From Segatella copri DSM 18205 (GTDB lineage: Bacteria; Bacteroidota; Bacteroidia; Bacteroidales; Bacteroidaceae), in assembly GCF_025151535.1 (NCBI RefSeq), contig NZ_CP102288.1, positions 2,737,501 to 2,801,500 of the forward strand: a stretch of DNA of 64,000 nucleotides. The letters run 5' to 3'. The translations under genes were made by a program, and so were the position numbers. The notes below the pieces were generated by a model, which was not told the DNA's origin, searched no databases, and worked only from the letters and a program-made list of their open reading frames with translations. Each line of letters opens with the position of its first letter. The stretch's first letter is position 1. Shown piece by piece: positions 36,025 to 44,982 of this stretch.

Positions 36025-36981
36025 TTATTTCGGCAGCGATATGGTGAACTCCGACCATTTGCCTTTTTCGCTCTTTACGCTTACTTTGCCGCCATGGGCA
36101 TTGATAACCTGCAGCACGTAGTTCAGACCGATACCGAAGCCGCCACGGGTCTTCCGGGCGTCTCTTTCGTGCTCAGCAGCACGCTCAAAGCGGTTGAAGA
36201 TTGTTTTCATCTCACTTCTGGCTATGCCGATACCCTCATCGTATATCTTGATATATACATTTCTTTCATTCTCGGAGGTGGAAATCTGAATGTTGATTTC
36301 TTCCTTCGAGTATTTGGTGGCGTTATCTACTATATTGCTGATAGCCTCCTTCAGATATTCCTCATCTGCCAGTGCCGAAGTGGCTCCGAATAGGGTGGTG
36401 ATATGAATCGGTTTCGCCGATTTCGCCTTGTATTTATCCACCACATCCTCTATCATCGCCTCCAGATCTATTTTAGCCTTCTGGATACTCAGTTTACCAT
36501 GTTCCAGTTTTGAGATGGTAAGCAGGCGGTTGATGAGAGCAAGCAGATGCTGTGCCTCGTCTTCTACGATACAGAAATATTTCTCCTTCATTTCCGGCTT
36601 CTTCTCCAGTACGCCGCTGTGCAGATATTTGGTTCCCATGATGATAGAGGTGAGCGGCGACTTCATGTCGTGAACCATTGCATAGGAGAAATCCTCGCGC
36701 AGCAGGCGAACCCTTTCCTGCTCATCAATATAGTTGATTTGGTCGATAAGGCTCAGAATAATGACCACCATGGTGAGTAGAGAAGTGATTAGGGTGATGC
36801 GACTCTGGTAGAGTGCCGAGAAAAAGGCATGCGCCCTCACATCGGCTGCCAGACTCCAGGGATTATCGTAGCCCATCTGGTGAACGCTCATCTGGAATGA
36901 GTTGTATATCCAGAAAAGTTGCATGCATAGTACGGCTACCAGCGCTATCGTACCGAGCATTTTGGTTCTGTTTGCCTTCAT
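36025..36981 (-). CDS. membrane sensor histidine kinase
   Basis: 318 residues. Two transmembrane segments (about 9-29 and 62-80) enclose a short 30-residue outer loop, so it has only a small sensing domain. The phosphoacceptor is H104 in AMVHDMKSPLTSI. The ATPase domain shows N (EAISNIVDNATKYSKEEI), G1 (YDEGIGIA) and G2 (GGFGIGLNYVL) boxes. It is the last gene of a minus-strand trio with a membrane protein and an OmpR-type response regulator, presumably its partner. Confidence 0.92.
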   Translation of the reverse strand: MKANRTKMLGTIALVAVLCMQLFWIYNSFQMSVHQMGYDNPWSLAADVRAHAFFSALYQSRITLITSLLTMVVIILSLIDQINYIDEQERVRLLREDFSYAMVHDMKSPLTSIIMGTKYLHSGVLEKKPEMKEKYFCIVEDEAQHLLALINRLLTISKLEHGKLSIQKAKIDLEAMIEDVVDKYKAKSAKPIHITTLFGATSALADEEYLKEAISNIVDNATKYSKEEINIQISTSENERNVYIKIYDEGIGIARSEMKTIFNRFERAAEHERDARKTRGGFGIGLNYVLQVINAHGGKVSVKSEKGKWSEFTISLPK

Positions 36982-36993
36982 AATCAGGTGGTT

Positions 36994-37806
36994 TTAGTAT
37001 TCTTTTTCTTCCTCATCCTCTTGTATCAGCAATGGTTCTATATTCTTCTTGAGAAGATAGAATCCATAGCCCATCATGCCCAGTCCCAGGATGCATACTA
37101 GGATGGTAACCCTGTTGCTGCCCAGGTTGATCGGAACCATATTGGATATGAGATAAACCGCGAATATAACGATGGAACTTCGGGTTTTGCAGTAAAGCCA
37201 GAAACCGTATAAGGTGCACGGGAGGGCTGCCAGGACGTAAAATATCCAGAGTGCCATTCCCTCGCCCGAACCTGCTGTCAGCGTAGTTGGCATAATCATG
37301 AGCAAGTATACAAGCAGAACGACCCATTTCTTCTTTCCGCTTTTCAGAAGTTCTTCCAGAATAGCACCATAGAAAACGTAGGCTGAGATAAATGTGCCTA
37401 CCAGCATCAGTGGAAGAATCTGGAAAAAGCCGAACTGGCTCATTTCTTTAGGTATAAAATGAATGCCTAAGTAGCTCATCAGGGCATAATAGGCGATGGT
37501 AAAGCCCAGCATCGGCATAGAGCCGTAGAGCATGAGTTGCCATTTGCTCTCTGGCTTTACCTTGCCAAGCGTAAAACTCGAAAACTTGCCTTTATGAAAG
37601 GTAAACCAGATGATGAGTGTAGCTATCAGGGTGAAAGCTATGATGAAAGGAAACGTTTCTGTTATAGTCATATCTCCCTTGCTGTTGCCTGGCATGTGAT
37701 CACTACCTATATAGGCATAATACAGGCCAAAGCAGAAACCGCTTATCAGGATAGTGATGAAAAATTCAGCTATCAGGAGAAAGAAGTATAGTATCGCTTT
37801 TAACAT
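36994..37806 (-). CDS. polytopic membrane protein, possibly CPBP-like
   Basis: 270 residues with about seven to eight hydrophobic segments and a charged tail (QEDEEEKEY). The stretch FYGAILEELLKSGKKKW resembles the EExxxR region of CPBP/Rce1-type membrane peptidases, but the arginine and the later histidine motif are not evident, so enzyme activity is doubtful. It lies between a response regulator and a histidine kinase gene (12 nt from the latter) and may be a sensor accessory or a target. Confidence 0.6.
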   Translation of the reverse strand: MLKAILYFFLLIAEFFITILISGFCFGLYYAYIGSDHMPGNSKGDMTITETFPFIIAFTLIATLIIWFTFHKGKFSSFTLGKVKPESKWQLMLYGSMPMLGFTIAYYALMSYLGIHFIPKEMSQFGFFQILPLMLVGTFISAYVFYGAILEELLKSGKKKWVVLLVYLLMIMPTTLTAGSGEGMALWIFYVLAALPCTLYGFWLYCKTRSSIVIFAVYLISNMVPINLGSNRVTILVCILGLGMMGYGFYLLKKNIEPLLIQEDEEEKEY

Positions 37807-37895
37807 ATATGTTTGTCTTTAATAATCTGTTTTCTTTTCTATCATTCCGTATAGAGATGATTCGTTTTACTGATATCCTGAGGCTTGAGATGCGT

Positions 37896-38603
37896 CTATT
37901 CTGCGATGAGTTTGAATCCCACACCTCTGATGGTTTTCAGTTCTACGCCCGGTTCGTCTTCCAGCGCTGTGCGGATTTTCTTGATGAATACATCCAAACT
38001 TCTGGAAGCAAAATAGTCTTTGTCTTCCACTCCCCAGAACCGGCTCAATACGGCTTCGCGGCGCACCACCTCGTTTTTGTTTACTGCCAGCAGTTCCAGA
38101 ATCTTTGCCTCTCGTGCGGTGAGCATTTTCTGTTTACCATCTTGCGTATCTTTCAGAGTAGCATGGTCGGCTTCTAGAATGTATTTACCCAGTTTTATCT
38201 GGTTGCTGGAGTTTTCGCTGCGGGCTCCGGCTTTCAGTTGGAGCAGGCTATGTATATGAGCATCAAGTTCTTCCGGAATAAACGGTTTCTTCACATAGTT
38301 GTTGGCCCCGGCGGCATAACCTGCCTTCAGGTCTTTCGGCGAGGTGAGTCCGGTGGTAAACAGAATTATGGTTTTTCCGTCAACCTCGCGTATTTTCTTC
38401 ACCATTTCTATTCCGTCCATGATGGGCATGTCGATATCAGATACGATAACATCGGGCTGAAAGTCTTGCCACACCTTCAGTCCTTCCTTGCCGTTTACGG
38501 CGGTTTTCACCTCATATCCTCCGATGATATCTTCGAAGCAACTTTTCTCCATATAGGCGAGGTTTTCATCATCCTCTACCAGGAGCAGTTTAGTATTTGC
38601 CAT
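37896..38603 (-). CDS. OmpR-family response regulator
   Basis: 235 residues. The receiver domain has acidic E10-D11-D12, phosphoacceptor D56 (VIVSDIDMPIMDG) and K106 (YVKKPFIPEELDAH). The C-terminal winged helix (ADHATLKDTQDGKQKMLTA, LDVFIKKIRTALEDEPGVELKTIRGVGFKLIAE) binds DNA. It is first in the minus-strand cluster with a membrane protein and a histidine kinase. Its targets are not visible here. Confidence 0.94.
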   Translation of the reverse strand: MANTKLLLVEDDENLAYMEKSCFEDIIGGYEVKTAVNGKEGLKVWQDFQPDVIVSDIDMPIMDGIEMVKKIREVDGKTIILFTTGLTSPKDLKAGYAAGANNYVKKPFIPEELDAHIHSLLQLKAGARSENSSNQIKLGKYILEADHATLKDTQDGKQKMLTAREAKILELLAVNKNEVVRREAVLSRFWGVEDKDYFASRSLDVFIKKIRTALEDEPGVELKTIRGVGFKLIAE

Positions 38604-38762
38604 AATCTTTTCAGTTTTTGATGATTACAGTTGCAAAGATACATTTTTTTTGTGAAAGAGCCATATAAAGAGGTGGAGATTAACTTAAAGATAACATTCA
38701 TTCCTGAACTTTTGAAGGTACTATGGATTAGGAACGGGGAGTGATTAGGGGCGGGTATAAAT

Positions 38763-38865
38763 TAGGTACGGATTACGCGGATTACACGGATTTATGGCGC
38801 AACTGCTAATAAACCATATCATAATCTCTAATAAAGAGTCGTGTAATCTGTGTAATCCGTGCCTA
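38763..38865. repeat. inverted repeat between the response regulator and ispG
   Basis: TAGGTACGGATTAC (with GCGGATTACACG) at the left can pair with CGTGTAATCTGTGTAATCC and GTGCCTA at the right. The unit GGATTACACGGATTACA-like is a widely scattered type of repeat in this phylum. Lying right after the ispG stop, it may act as its terminator. Confidence 0.6.
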
Positions 38866-38870
38866 AATAA

Positions 38871-40739
38871 TTATTGCTTGTCCGAGTCGATGAGGGCGAG
38901 TAGATGCTCTACTGCCACCTCCTGCGGAATATTCTTTTCTACGCAAACCTGCTTGCGGTAGAGGCTTACTCGGTTAGGACCGGCACCTACGTAGCCGTAG
39001 TCGGCATCCGCCATTTCGCCTGGACCATTCACGATACAGCCCATAATACCTATCTTCAGACCCTTGAGATGCTTGGTTGCCTCCTTTATCTTGGCGATGG
39101 TTTCACGAAGATCGTAGAGGGTTCTGCCGCATCCCGGACAACTGATATACTCGGTCTTGCTGGTGCGCAGACGGGCTGCCTGAAGTATTCCGAAAGCGGT
39201 TTCATCTATTGTCTGGGCAGGGATGTCTCCATTGTTCATCAGCCAGATACCATCGGTCAGACCATCAATCATCAAGGCTCCCATATCAGCAGCAGCCTCC
39301 AGCTGGAAGTCGCTCTTCTCCTCCTTGCCGTGCTGGTACATCTCGGCGAAAACCACAGGGTTCTTCAAGCCGGCATTCATCATCTCGTGAACCAATGCAC
39401 GCTGGTCGCCCAGGCGGTTCTGATGATTGCTTACGCAGATAACCACCACCTCAGGATGAGCCTTCAGACAGGCGATATATTCCTCGGCAGGAGTTCCAAA
39501 CTGCAGGGTGAGGAACTTCACGTCTGCCTTGATGCTGGCGATGAGCGGCATTGCCATGGCAGGGAAGATAGGGTAGAGCTTGGCACCAGTCGTCTCTGGC
39601 TTGCTGTTCAGCGTCTCGTAAACGTTGTAATCTATGATGTAGCTCTGGCCAGCCACAAACTGCTTAGGCATCTTGCCGCCGATGTATATATAGTCTGGAG
39701 TAGCATCCTTGTTCTCACAAATGGTGCTCTCGCCGTTGATTCGGTTGCTGATGACTACAGGAACGTGGCTGCCGCCGATATTGCCTACAGCCACGGTTTC
39801 GCGGCGGGTAGGGCGCAGCCAGTCGAATGAAGGACAAGCTGCGGCAGGAATCATCAGATGCCCCTTCTTCTTGCCGATGTAATCTACCAGATGGCGTGCC
39901 ACAGGAATCTCTGCAGCCGGTTCCTCGCTCAGGCTTACACGAACGGTATCGCCGATGCCATCAGCCAGGAGGGCACCGATACCTACGGCACTCTTGATTC
40001 TGCCATCTTCGCCTTCGCCGGCTTCGGTTACGCCGAGGTGGAGTGGGTAGTTCATGCCTTCCTTCTCCATTTCTTCTACCAGGAGGCGCATGGAGCGAAC
40101 CATCACTACGGTGTTGGATGACTTGATGCTGATAACCACATCGTGGAATTTCTCCTTCTTGCAGATGCGCAGGAACTCGAGACAGCTCTCTACGATGCCC
40201 TCTGGCGTATCGCCATAGCGGTTGCGGATGCGGTCGGAGAGTGAACCATGATTCACACCGATGCGGATGGCAGTATGATGTTCCTTGCAGATGTTGAGGA
40301 AAGGTACGAAGCGATCCTCAATCTTCTGAAGTTCGTGGGCATACTCCTCGTCGGTATATTCCTGCTTGATGAACTTGCGGGCAGGATCCACGTAGTTGCC
40401 AGGATTGACGCGCACTTTCTCGCAATAGAGAGCAGCCACGTCGGCAACGTTAGGATTGAAGTGAACATCGGCTACGAGCGGAGTCTGATAGCCGTCGGCA
40501 CGGATGCCGGCATTGATGTTTTTCATGTTCTCTGCCTCGCGGGAACCCTGAGTGGTGAAGCGCACCAGCTCGCCACCAGCCTTGATAATCTCTTCAGCCT
40601 GTTGAACGCAAGCCTCAGTATCATTGGTGTTGGTGGTGGTCATCGACTGGATGCGGATAGGATTATCGCCACCCAGGTCGATGGCTCCGATATGTGCCAC
40701 AGAAGAGGCACGGCGGGTATAATTGAATAAATCTACCAT
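38871..40739 (-). CDS. ispG: 4-hydroxy-3-methylbut-2-enyl diphosphate synthase, long form
   Basis: 622 residues from MVDLFNYTRRASS at 40739; an in-frame upstream ATG adds 13 residues. It makes HMBPP in the MEP isoprenoid pathway with a [4Fe-4S] cluster. The N-terminal TIM barrel (GDNPIRIQSMTTTNT, ADVHFNPNVAD, RIGVNHGSLSDRI) is joined to the Fe-S domain (SCPGCGRTLYDL, GIMGCIVNGPGEMADADYGYVG) through a large central insertion, the domain found in the Bacteroidota and plant forms (the short form has about 370 residues). It lies 52 nt after purE. Confidence 0.95.
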   Translation of the reverse strand: MVDLFNYTRRASSVAHIGAIDLGGDNPIRIQSMTTTNTNDTEACVQQAEEIIKAGGELVRFTTQGSREAENMKNINAGIRADGYQTPLVADVHFNPNVADVAALYCEKVRVNPGNYVDPARKFIKQEYTDEEYAHELQKIEDRFVPFLNICKEHHTAIRIGVNHGSLSDRIRNRYGDTPEGIVESCLEFLRICKKEKFHDVVISIKSSNTVVMVRSMRLLVEEMEKEGMNYPLHLGVTEAGEGEDGRIKSAVGIGALLADGIGDTVRVSLSEEPAAEIPVARHLVDYIGKKKGHLMIPAAACPSFDWLRPTRRETVAVGNIGGSHVPVVISNRINGESTICENKDATPDYIYIGGKMPKQFVAGQSYIIDYNVYETLNSKPETTGAKLYPIFPAMAMPLIASIKADVKFLTLQFGTPAEEYIACLKAHPEVVVICVSNHQNRLGDQRALVHEMMNAGLKNPVVFAEMYQHGKEEKSDFQLEAAADMGALMIDGLTDGIWLMNNGDIPAQTIDETAFGILQAARLRTSKTEYISCPGCGRTLYDLRETIAKIKEATKHLKGLKIGIMGCIVNGPGEMADADYGYVGAGPNRVSLYRKQVCVEKNIPQEVAVEHLLALIDSDKQ

Positions 40740-40791
40740 AATATATAAGATAAGATATGCCCCAAAAGAATGGGGCATATCACATATTAGA

Positions 40792-41298
40792 TTAATTACA
40801 CTTGAAGTCGTATTTCACCTCAGCCAGGTCCTTGTTGGCCTTCTCGATCTTGGCACCGAGACCCGCCTTCCAAGCCTCTACCTTCTGAGCCACTTCCTCG
40901 TCGGCAAGAGCAATCATTTCAGCAGCGAGGATGGCAGCGTTCTGAGCCGCATTCACACCAACAGTAGCTACAGGAATGCCAGGAGGCATCTGGATGATGC
41001 TGAGCATGGCATCAAGACCATCGAGCATACCCTTGATAGGCACGCCGATTACTGGCAGAGGAGTAGATGCCGCGATAACACCAGGAAGGGCGGCAGCCAT
41101 ACCGGCAGCGGCGATGATAACCTTTACGCCACGCTCCTTGGCTCCCTTGGCGAATGACTCTACTGCATCTGGAGTGCGGTGAGCAGAGAGGGCATTAACC
41201 TCAAAAGGAATCTGGTTGTCGTTCAACCACTTACATGCTTTTTCCATAACAGGCAGATCGCTTGTACTGCCCATAATAATGCTTACTAATGGTTTCAT
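40792..41298 (-). CDS. purE: N5-carboxyaminoimidazole ribonucleotide mutase
   Basis: 168 residues. The N-terminal VSIIMGSTSDLPVMEKA binds the substrate phosphate, followed by SAHRTPDAVESFAKGAKERG and AAAGMAAALPGVIAA. PurE converts N5-CAIR to CAIR in purine synthesis. The partner purK is not adjacent. It lies between a PAP2-like gene (25 nt upstream) and ispG. Confidence 0.95.
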   Translation of the reverse strand: MKPLVSIIMGSTSDLPVMEKACKWLNDNQIPFEVNALSAHRTPDAVESFAKGAKERGVKVIIAAAGMAAALPGVIAASTPLPVIGVPIKGMLDGLDAMLSIIQMPPGIPVATVGVNAAQNAAILAAEMIALADEEVAQKVEAWKAGLGAKIEKANKDLAEVKYDFKCN

Positions 41299-41323
41299 TT
41301 CTTCTTATATTTTATTATAAACT

Positions 41324-41932
41324 TTATATTACCAATATAGCACAGGCGGTGCCTATCAGAAATCCTGCAACTACCTGTGACAGCGTATGTTGTCGGAGTA
41401 TCATGCGGGCACTTCCTACTGCGCCTGCCATCATCAGCACAAGGCAGAGCCACCACAGCGGATTGAAATTGAAGGCTACAGAATAAGACACCAGAGCTCC
41501 TGCCACACCTCCGATGGCTGCCGTATGGGTGCTGATCTTCCACCATACATTGATGAAGGCGCAAATCATCTGTATCGCCAGCGCTACCACTACGATGATA
41601 CTGATGACGCGAGGCGTATTGCGGTATTCCATCCAGAAAAAACAGCCGAAGTAACATACGATAGAGAGGATGTAAGGCACAATACGACGCTCCTTCTTGC
41701 CCAGCTCACGCGAGGTCCAGCCTTGAACCATGCGGTAGAGGTGGATGAGTAGCGATGGAGCTACGACGGTCAGGAGGTAGACCATGCCCAGCATCACCAG
41801 TTTGTATCCTATCGGTAACAGCGACATATAACTGAAGATGAACAGAGCAATCAGTCCTACCATCGGCAGATAGAAGGGCGTGAAGATCATGCTCATGATG
41901 CGTGCTGTCAATATGATATTCTTCTCTTTCAT
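41324..41932 (-). CDS. PAP2-like membrane protein
   Basis: 202 residues from MKEKNIILTARIMS at 41932; a start twelve residues earlier is possible. It has five to six transmembrane segments. KISTHTAAIGG and SARMILRQHTLSQVVAG resemble the second and third motifs of PAP2 lipid phosphatases, but the expected aspartate after the last histidine is replaced and the first lysine-arginine motif is not clear. It may hydrolyse or bind a lipid phosphate. It is co-oriented with purE and rpoN. Confidence 0.65.
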   Translation of the reverse strand: MKEKNIILTARIMSMIFTPFYLPMVGLIALFIFSYMSLLPIGYKLVMLGMVYLLTVVAPSLLIHLYRMVQGWTSRELGKKERRIVPYILSIVCYFGCFFWMEYRNTPRVISIIVVVALAIQMICAFINVWWKISTHTAAIGGVAGALVSYSVAFNFNPLWWLCLVLMMAGAVGSARMILRQHTLSQVVAGFLIGTACAILVI

Positions 41933-42014
41933 AACACTAATAACGTATATATTCTTTTTATCTCTCAAATATTTTGTGGTGGGCCCCGGTTTCTTCCTGA
42001 CTCATACCACTATC

Positions 42015-43538
42015 TTATTTCCTGAGTCGTGCCACCGGTATGCCCAGTTGTTCCCTATATTTTGCCACCGTACGTCGTGCGATAGGGAATCCCTTCTCCT
42101 TCAGCAGTTTGGCGAGTGCATCATCGCTGATTGGCTTTTTCTTGTCTTCTTTCTCGATGATGTCGTGCAGGGCAATCTTGATTTTGCGGGTAGACATCTC
42201 TTCGCCGTCTTCAGTGGTGTAGCTGTCTGTGAAGAAGAACTTCAGCGGGAAGGTGCCCCATTTAGTCTGGGCATACTTCACGTTGCTCACTCTCGAGATG
42301 GTACTGATGTCCAGTCCCGTGCGTTCTGCTACATCCTTCAGGATCATCGGTTTCAGGTCAGCCTCGTCTCCATCCAGGAAGAACTGCCGCTGTATGTCGA
42401 TAATTGCCTTCATGGTGACGATGAGGGTATGTCTTCTCTGCTTGATGGCTTCGATGAATCCCTGTGCCTTGTCCACCTTTTCCTTGGCGTAGAGCAGGGC
42501 TTCCTTGTCGCTCCGGCTCATCTTGTCTTTATGCTTCCTGTAGGTGTCAATCATGTCGGTGAATGATGGCGAAACCGTCAGTTGCGGAATGTTGCCACGG
42601 TTCAGCGAGAATGTAATCGTTCCGTCGTCATTGGTGTCGATGATGAAGTCGGGGGTAATCTGCTGCATGTTTCTTCCCTCTGTTTCGCCCATCGATGCGC
42701 CCGGTTTCGGGTTCAGCTTTCTGATTTCTGCCTGCAGGGTTTCTACCTGTGTATCGTTCAGTTCCAGTCCTGCCTTGATCTTGTCCCAATGTTTCTTGGT
42801 AAACTCGTCAAAATAGTCAGTAAACACCTCTTCCATCGTCTTGCGGAGCACACCTCTCGGCAGTCTCTTAACCTGCAGCAGGAGGCATTCCTGCAGACTT
42901 CTTCCTCCTACACCGGCTGGGTCGAAGGTCTGTAGAATGTGGAGCACGTGCTCGATGTCTTTTTCCGTAACATCGATGTTGTGATAGATAGCGAGTTCAT
43001 CGCAGATGCTGTCCAGGTCCTTGCGGAGCAGTCCGTCGTCATCCAGTGAACCTATGAGATATTCCATTACTTCCTTCTCCTTGTCGCTGAGCGGCTGCAT
43101 GTCCATCTGTTCCTTCAGCTTATCATAGAAAGAGGTGGTGTCACCGTAAACCATTTCTTCGTAGTCAGCGCTGTCCTGGTTGTTGTATCTGTCTGTATTG
43201 TAGTCAGGCATCTGGTCGTCTTTTCCGATGCTTTCCAGTGCCTGGTCCAGTTCGTCTTTTCTTTCTTCTTTTTCAGATTCAGCCTCGTAGGCATCCTCAT
43301 CGCTGCTGTTGTCGTACTCATCATCTGCGGGCGAATCATCATTGGCGACATTCTCGTTGAGCATGTCGTCTGGGTTCTCGCTTTCCAGAGCGGGATTATC
43401 GTCCAGTTCTGCATTGATACTGTCTTCCAGTTCCGTGAGCGGCATTTCCAACAGTTTCACCTGCAGCATTTGCTGGGCTGAAAGTCTTTGAAGTTGCTGT
43501 AACTTCTGTGCCTGTGTCTGTATGAGTTTTTGAGCCAT
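42015..43538 (-). CDS. rpoN: RNA polymerase sigma-54 factor
   Basis: 507 residues. A glutamine-rich N-terminus (KLIQTQAQKLQQLQRL, activator-contact region) is followed by an acidic linker (residues about 50-110), a core-binding region (YLIGSLDDDGLL, LQTFDPAGVGGRSLQECLLLQ) and the DNA-binding end (GLDISTISRVSNVKY; RpoN box ARRTVAKYREQL). Sigma-54 needs AAA activators to open promoters; none was recognised in the window. It begins 2 nt after a conserved protein gene. Confidence 0.95.
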   Translation of the reverse strand: MAQKLIQTQAQKLQQLQRLSAQQMLQVKLLEMPLTELEDSINAELDDNPALESENPDDMLNENVANDDSPADDEYDNSSDEDAYEAESEKEERKDELDQALESIGKDDQMPDYNTDRYNNQDSADYEEMVYGDTTSFYDKLKEQMDMQPLSDKEKEVMEYLIGSLDDDGLLRKDLDSICDELAIYHNIDVTEKDIEHVLHILQTFDPAGVGGRSLQECLLLQVKRLPRGVLRKTMEEVFTDYFDEFTKKHWDKIKAGLELNDTQVETLQAEIRKLNPKPGASMGETEGRNMQQITPDFIIDTNDDGTITFSLNRGNIPQLTVSPSFTDMIDTYRKHKDKMSRSDKEALLYAKEKVDKAQGFIEAIKQRRHTLIVTMKAIIDIQRQFFLDGDEADLKPMILKDVAERTGLDISTISRVSNVKYAQTKWGTFPLKFFFTDSYTTEDGEEMSTRKIKIALHDIIEKEDKKKPISDDALAKLLKEKGFPIARRTVAKYREQLGIPVARLRK

Positions 43539-43540
43539 AA

Positions 43541-44185
43541 TTACTTAAAATATTCTTTTAGTTCGTTGGCAAGCTGGTAAAGCTTGTCTGGATTTCCGTT
43601 TCCATATTGGTGCCAGATGTCGCTGCATGCTTCTAGCAGCGGGTGTATCAGCACATCTTCGCGGTTGAGATAGGGGTCGCAGTACATGAATACGCCCATC
43701 GCATCGGCAATGACCTTCGGTGATGTCCTGATGAGTTTTCCCAGGTCGATGATTTCCGGTGTTTCCGGCACCATGGTGATTGGCGTAAGCTGGAAGTAGA
43801 GATCGAGGATGATGATGAGTTTCACGGGGGTGAGCGATGGTTCACTTTCCAGTGGTTCCCAGTTTTTCTCGAATGTTTCCTTCACTTCCACTCCCTCGAA
43901 GAACTGTATGGCGTTTCCGCAGCCGTTCATCTGCCTGATGCGCTGTATATCGCGCTTCAGTTTCTGTGGCTTATCGGCATATTTCTCCCATAGTCGCTTG
44001 ATTCTCGGAGTCACCATTCTGAGTTTGAACATCTGTTCGTGCAGAAACTCAGGTGGAATATGCAGTTCCAGGCTCAAGTCGACCATCCCTTTCGAATAGA
44101 GAGGTTTCACGCCCATGGGCTTCTTCTGGTACAGCTGCAACAGCAGGAGCCAGTATTCTTCGTTCCAGAGAGGATGTCTTGCCAT
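43541..44185 (-). CDS. conserved protein of unknown function next to rpoN
   Basis: 214 residues, soluble, mainly helical. MARHPLWNEEYWLLLLQLYQKKP starts it, and KSFKFSMV-type motifs are absent, so no family could be named. The gene is 2 nt before rpoN and probably coupled to it. It could affect sigma-54 or simply share its expression. The upstream 210 nt contain no obvious promoter but follow the terminator of the candidate RNA. Confidence 0.75.
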   Translation of the reverse strand: MARHPLWNEEYWLLLLQLYQKKPMGVKPLYSKGMVDLSLELHIPPEFLHEQMFKLRMVTPRIKRLWEKYADKPQKLKRDIQRIRQMNGCGNAIQFFEGVEVKETFEKNWEPLESEPSLTPVKLIIILDLYFQLTPITMVPETPEIIDLGKLIRTSPKVIADAMGVFMYCDPYLNREDVLIHPLLEACSDIWHQYGNGNPDKLYQLANELKEYFK

Positions 44186-44395
44186 AATTTCTTATCTTTA
44201 TATATCTTCTGCAAAATTACGACTTTTCGTTGGTAAAACAAAATAATTTGGCGGTTATTTTTTCTCAAACTGAACTTTCTCCAGTCTAGGAGTAAATGAG
44301 TTAAGTACTTTAAGGAGTTATGGCTATAGTCTTTGGCAAAGTTTTTATGTAGTAATACATATGTCCTAGCTCCTTTACCTAGGGGATAAAATAAT

Positions 44396-44429
44396 GAGCG
44401 CAACTTCGAATGATTTCGAAATTGCGCTC
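44396..44429 (-). terminator. terminator of the candidate RNA
   Basis: GAGCGCAA-c-TTCGAA pairs with TTCGAA-a-TTGCGCTC around a 4-nt loop. On the minus strand it is followed by ATTATTTTAT. Confidence 0.8.
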
Positions 44430-44584
44430 TTCTAATACGATATTCCCAAATTTTTCATAACTCAAGGGCTTTTTGTTACCCCTTCCATTACGAAGCCCGA
44501 AGCAGCAATTCTGCTCAGGCGTCATCTTTGGTTATCCCATACATTTGATCTTTTTACCTTCAACTCACCTGTTGAAATTATCCT

Positions 44585-44778
44585 GTTGTCCTTGAATAAA
44601 CAATCTTTTCTTTACCTTTAAACTAAAACCTAATAAAAAAACAACTAACAATCTTAAACCTAAAAACCTAATAACCTAAACTTTTTGTTGTCCTTGAATA
44701 AACAATCTTTAATTTACCTTTAAACTAACTAATAACCTAAAACAACTAACAATCTTAACCTAAAAACCTAATAACCTT
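44585..44778. repeat. two tandem copies, 102-bp period
   Basis: GTTGTCCTTGAATAAACAAT starts at 44585 and again at 44687, and both copies continue through TTTACCTTTAAACTAA, ACAACTAACAATCTTAA and CCTAAAAACCTAATAACCT. Small indels separate the copies. On the minus strand they form the 5' half of the candidate RNA. Confidence 0.85.
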
Positions 44779-44796
44779 TTTGTCTTATTGACGATG

Positions 44797-44828
44797 CAAA
44801 GGTACGACGATTTTCCGAACCCACCAAA
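44797..44828 (-). promoter_or_regulatory. strong promoter of the candidate RNA
   Basis: On the minus strand it reads TTTG (44828-44825), 20 nt, TACCTTTG (44804-44797). Both elements and the spacing match the Bacteroidota consensus exactly. Confidence 0.75.
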
Positions 44829-44982
44829 TGTTTTAAGAGAAAATCACATAAAAAAGCCTCTTTTTTGATATAAATCAACTATGTGTGTGCGCACACACGT
44901 GCTATTTAACAGCTATTTGATGTATGTCAACCATTTTAACACATTTCTTATGTCTGAAGCCTGTTTGGGAGCTTATACCTTA

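Larger units (their letters stand above)
44386..44790 (-). ncRNA. candidate long structured non-coding RNA
   Basis: A complete transcription unit without a gene: a strong minus-strand promoter (44797-44828), about 400 nt, then a stable hairpin and U-rich tail (44429 down to 44387). The 5' part holds two 102-bp repeats, and the 3' part can form a stem around GCCTGAGCAG and CTGCTTCGGGC (about 44498-44523). Three mini-frames of 7-9 codons are present. It lacks the hallmarks of tmRNA, RNase P RNA and SRP RNA. It may be 6S-like, a new RNA, or an attenuated leader of the rpoN operon. Confidence 0.45.

Noticed and set aside
38904..39830. Open frame of 308 codons on the plus strand
   Set aside because: It lies wholly antisense to ispG, whose family motifs are clear; no promoter or start context supports it.
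44430..44560. SRP RNA, tmRNA or RNase P RNA
   Set aside because: A GAAGCAGC string is present, but the conserved loops and ends of these RNAs are missing.
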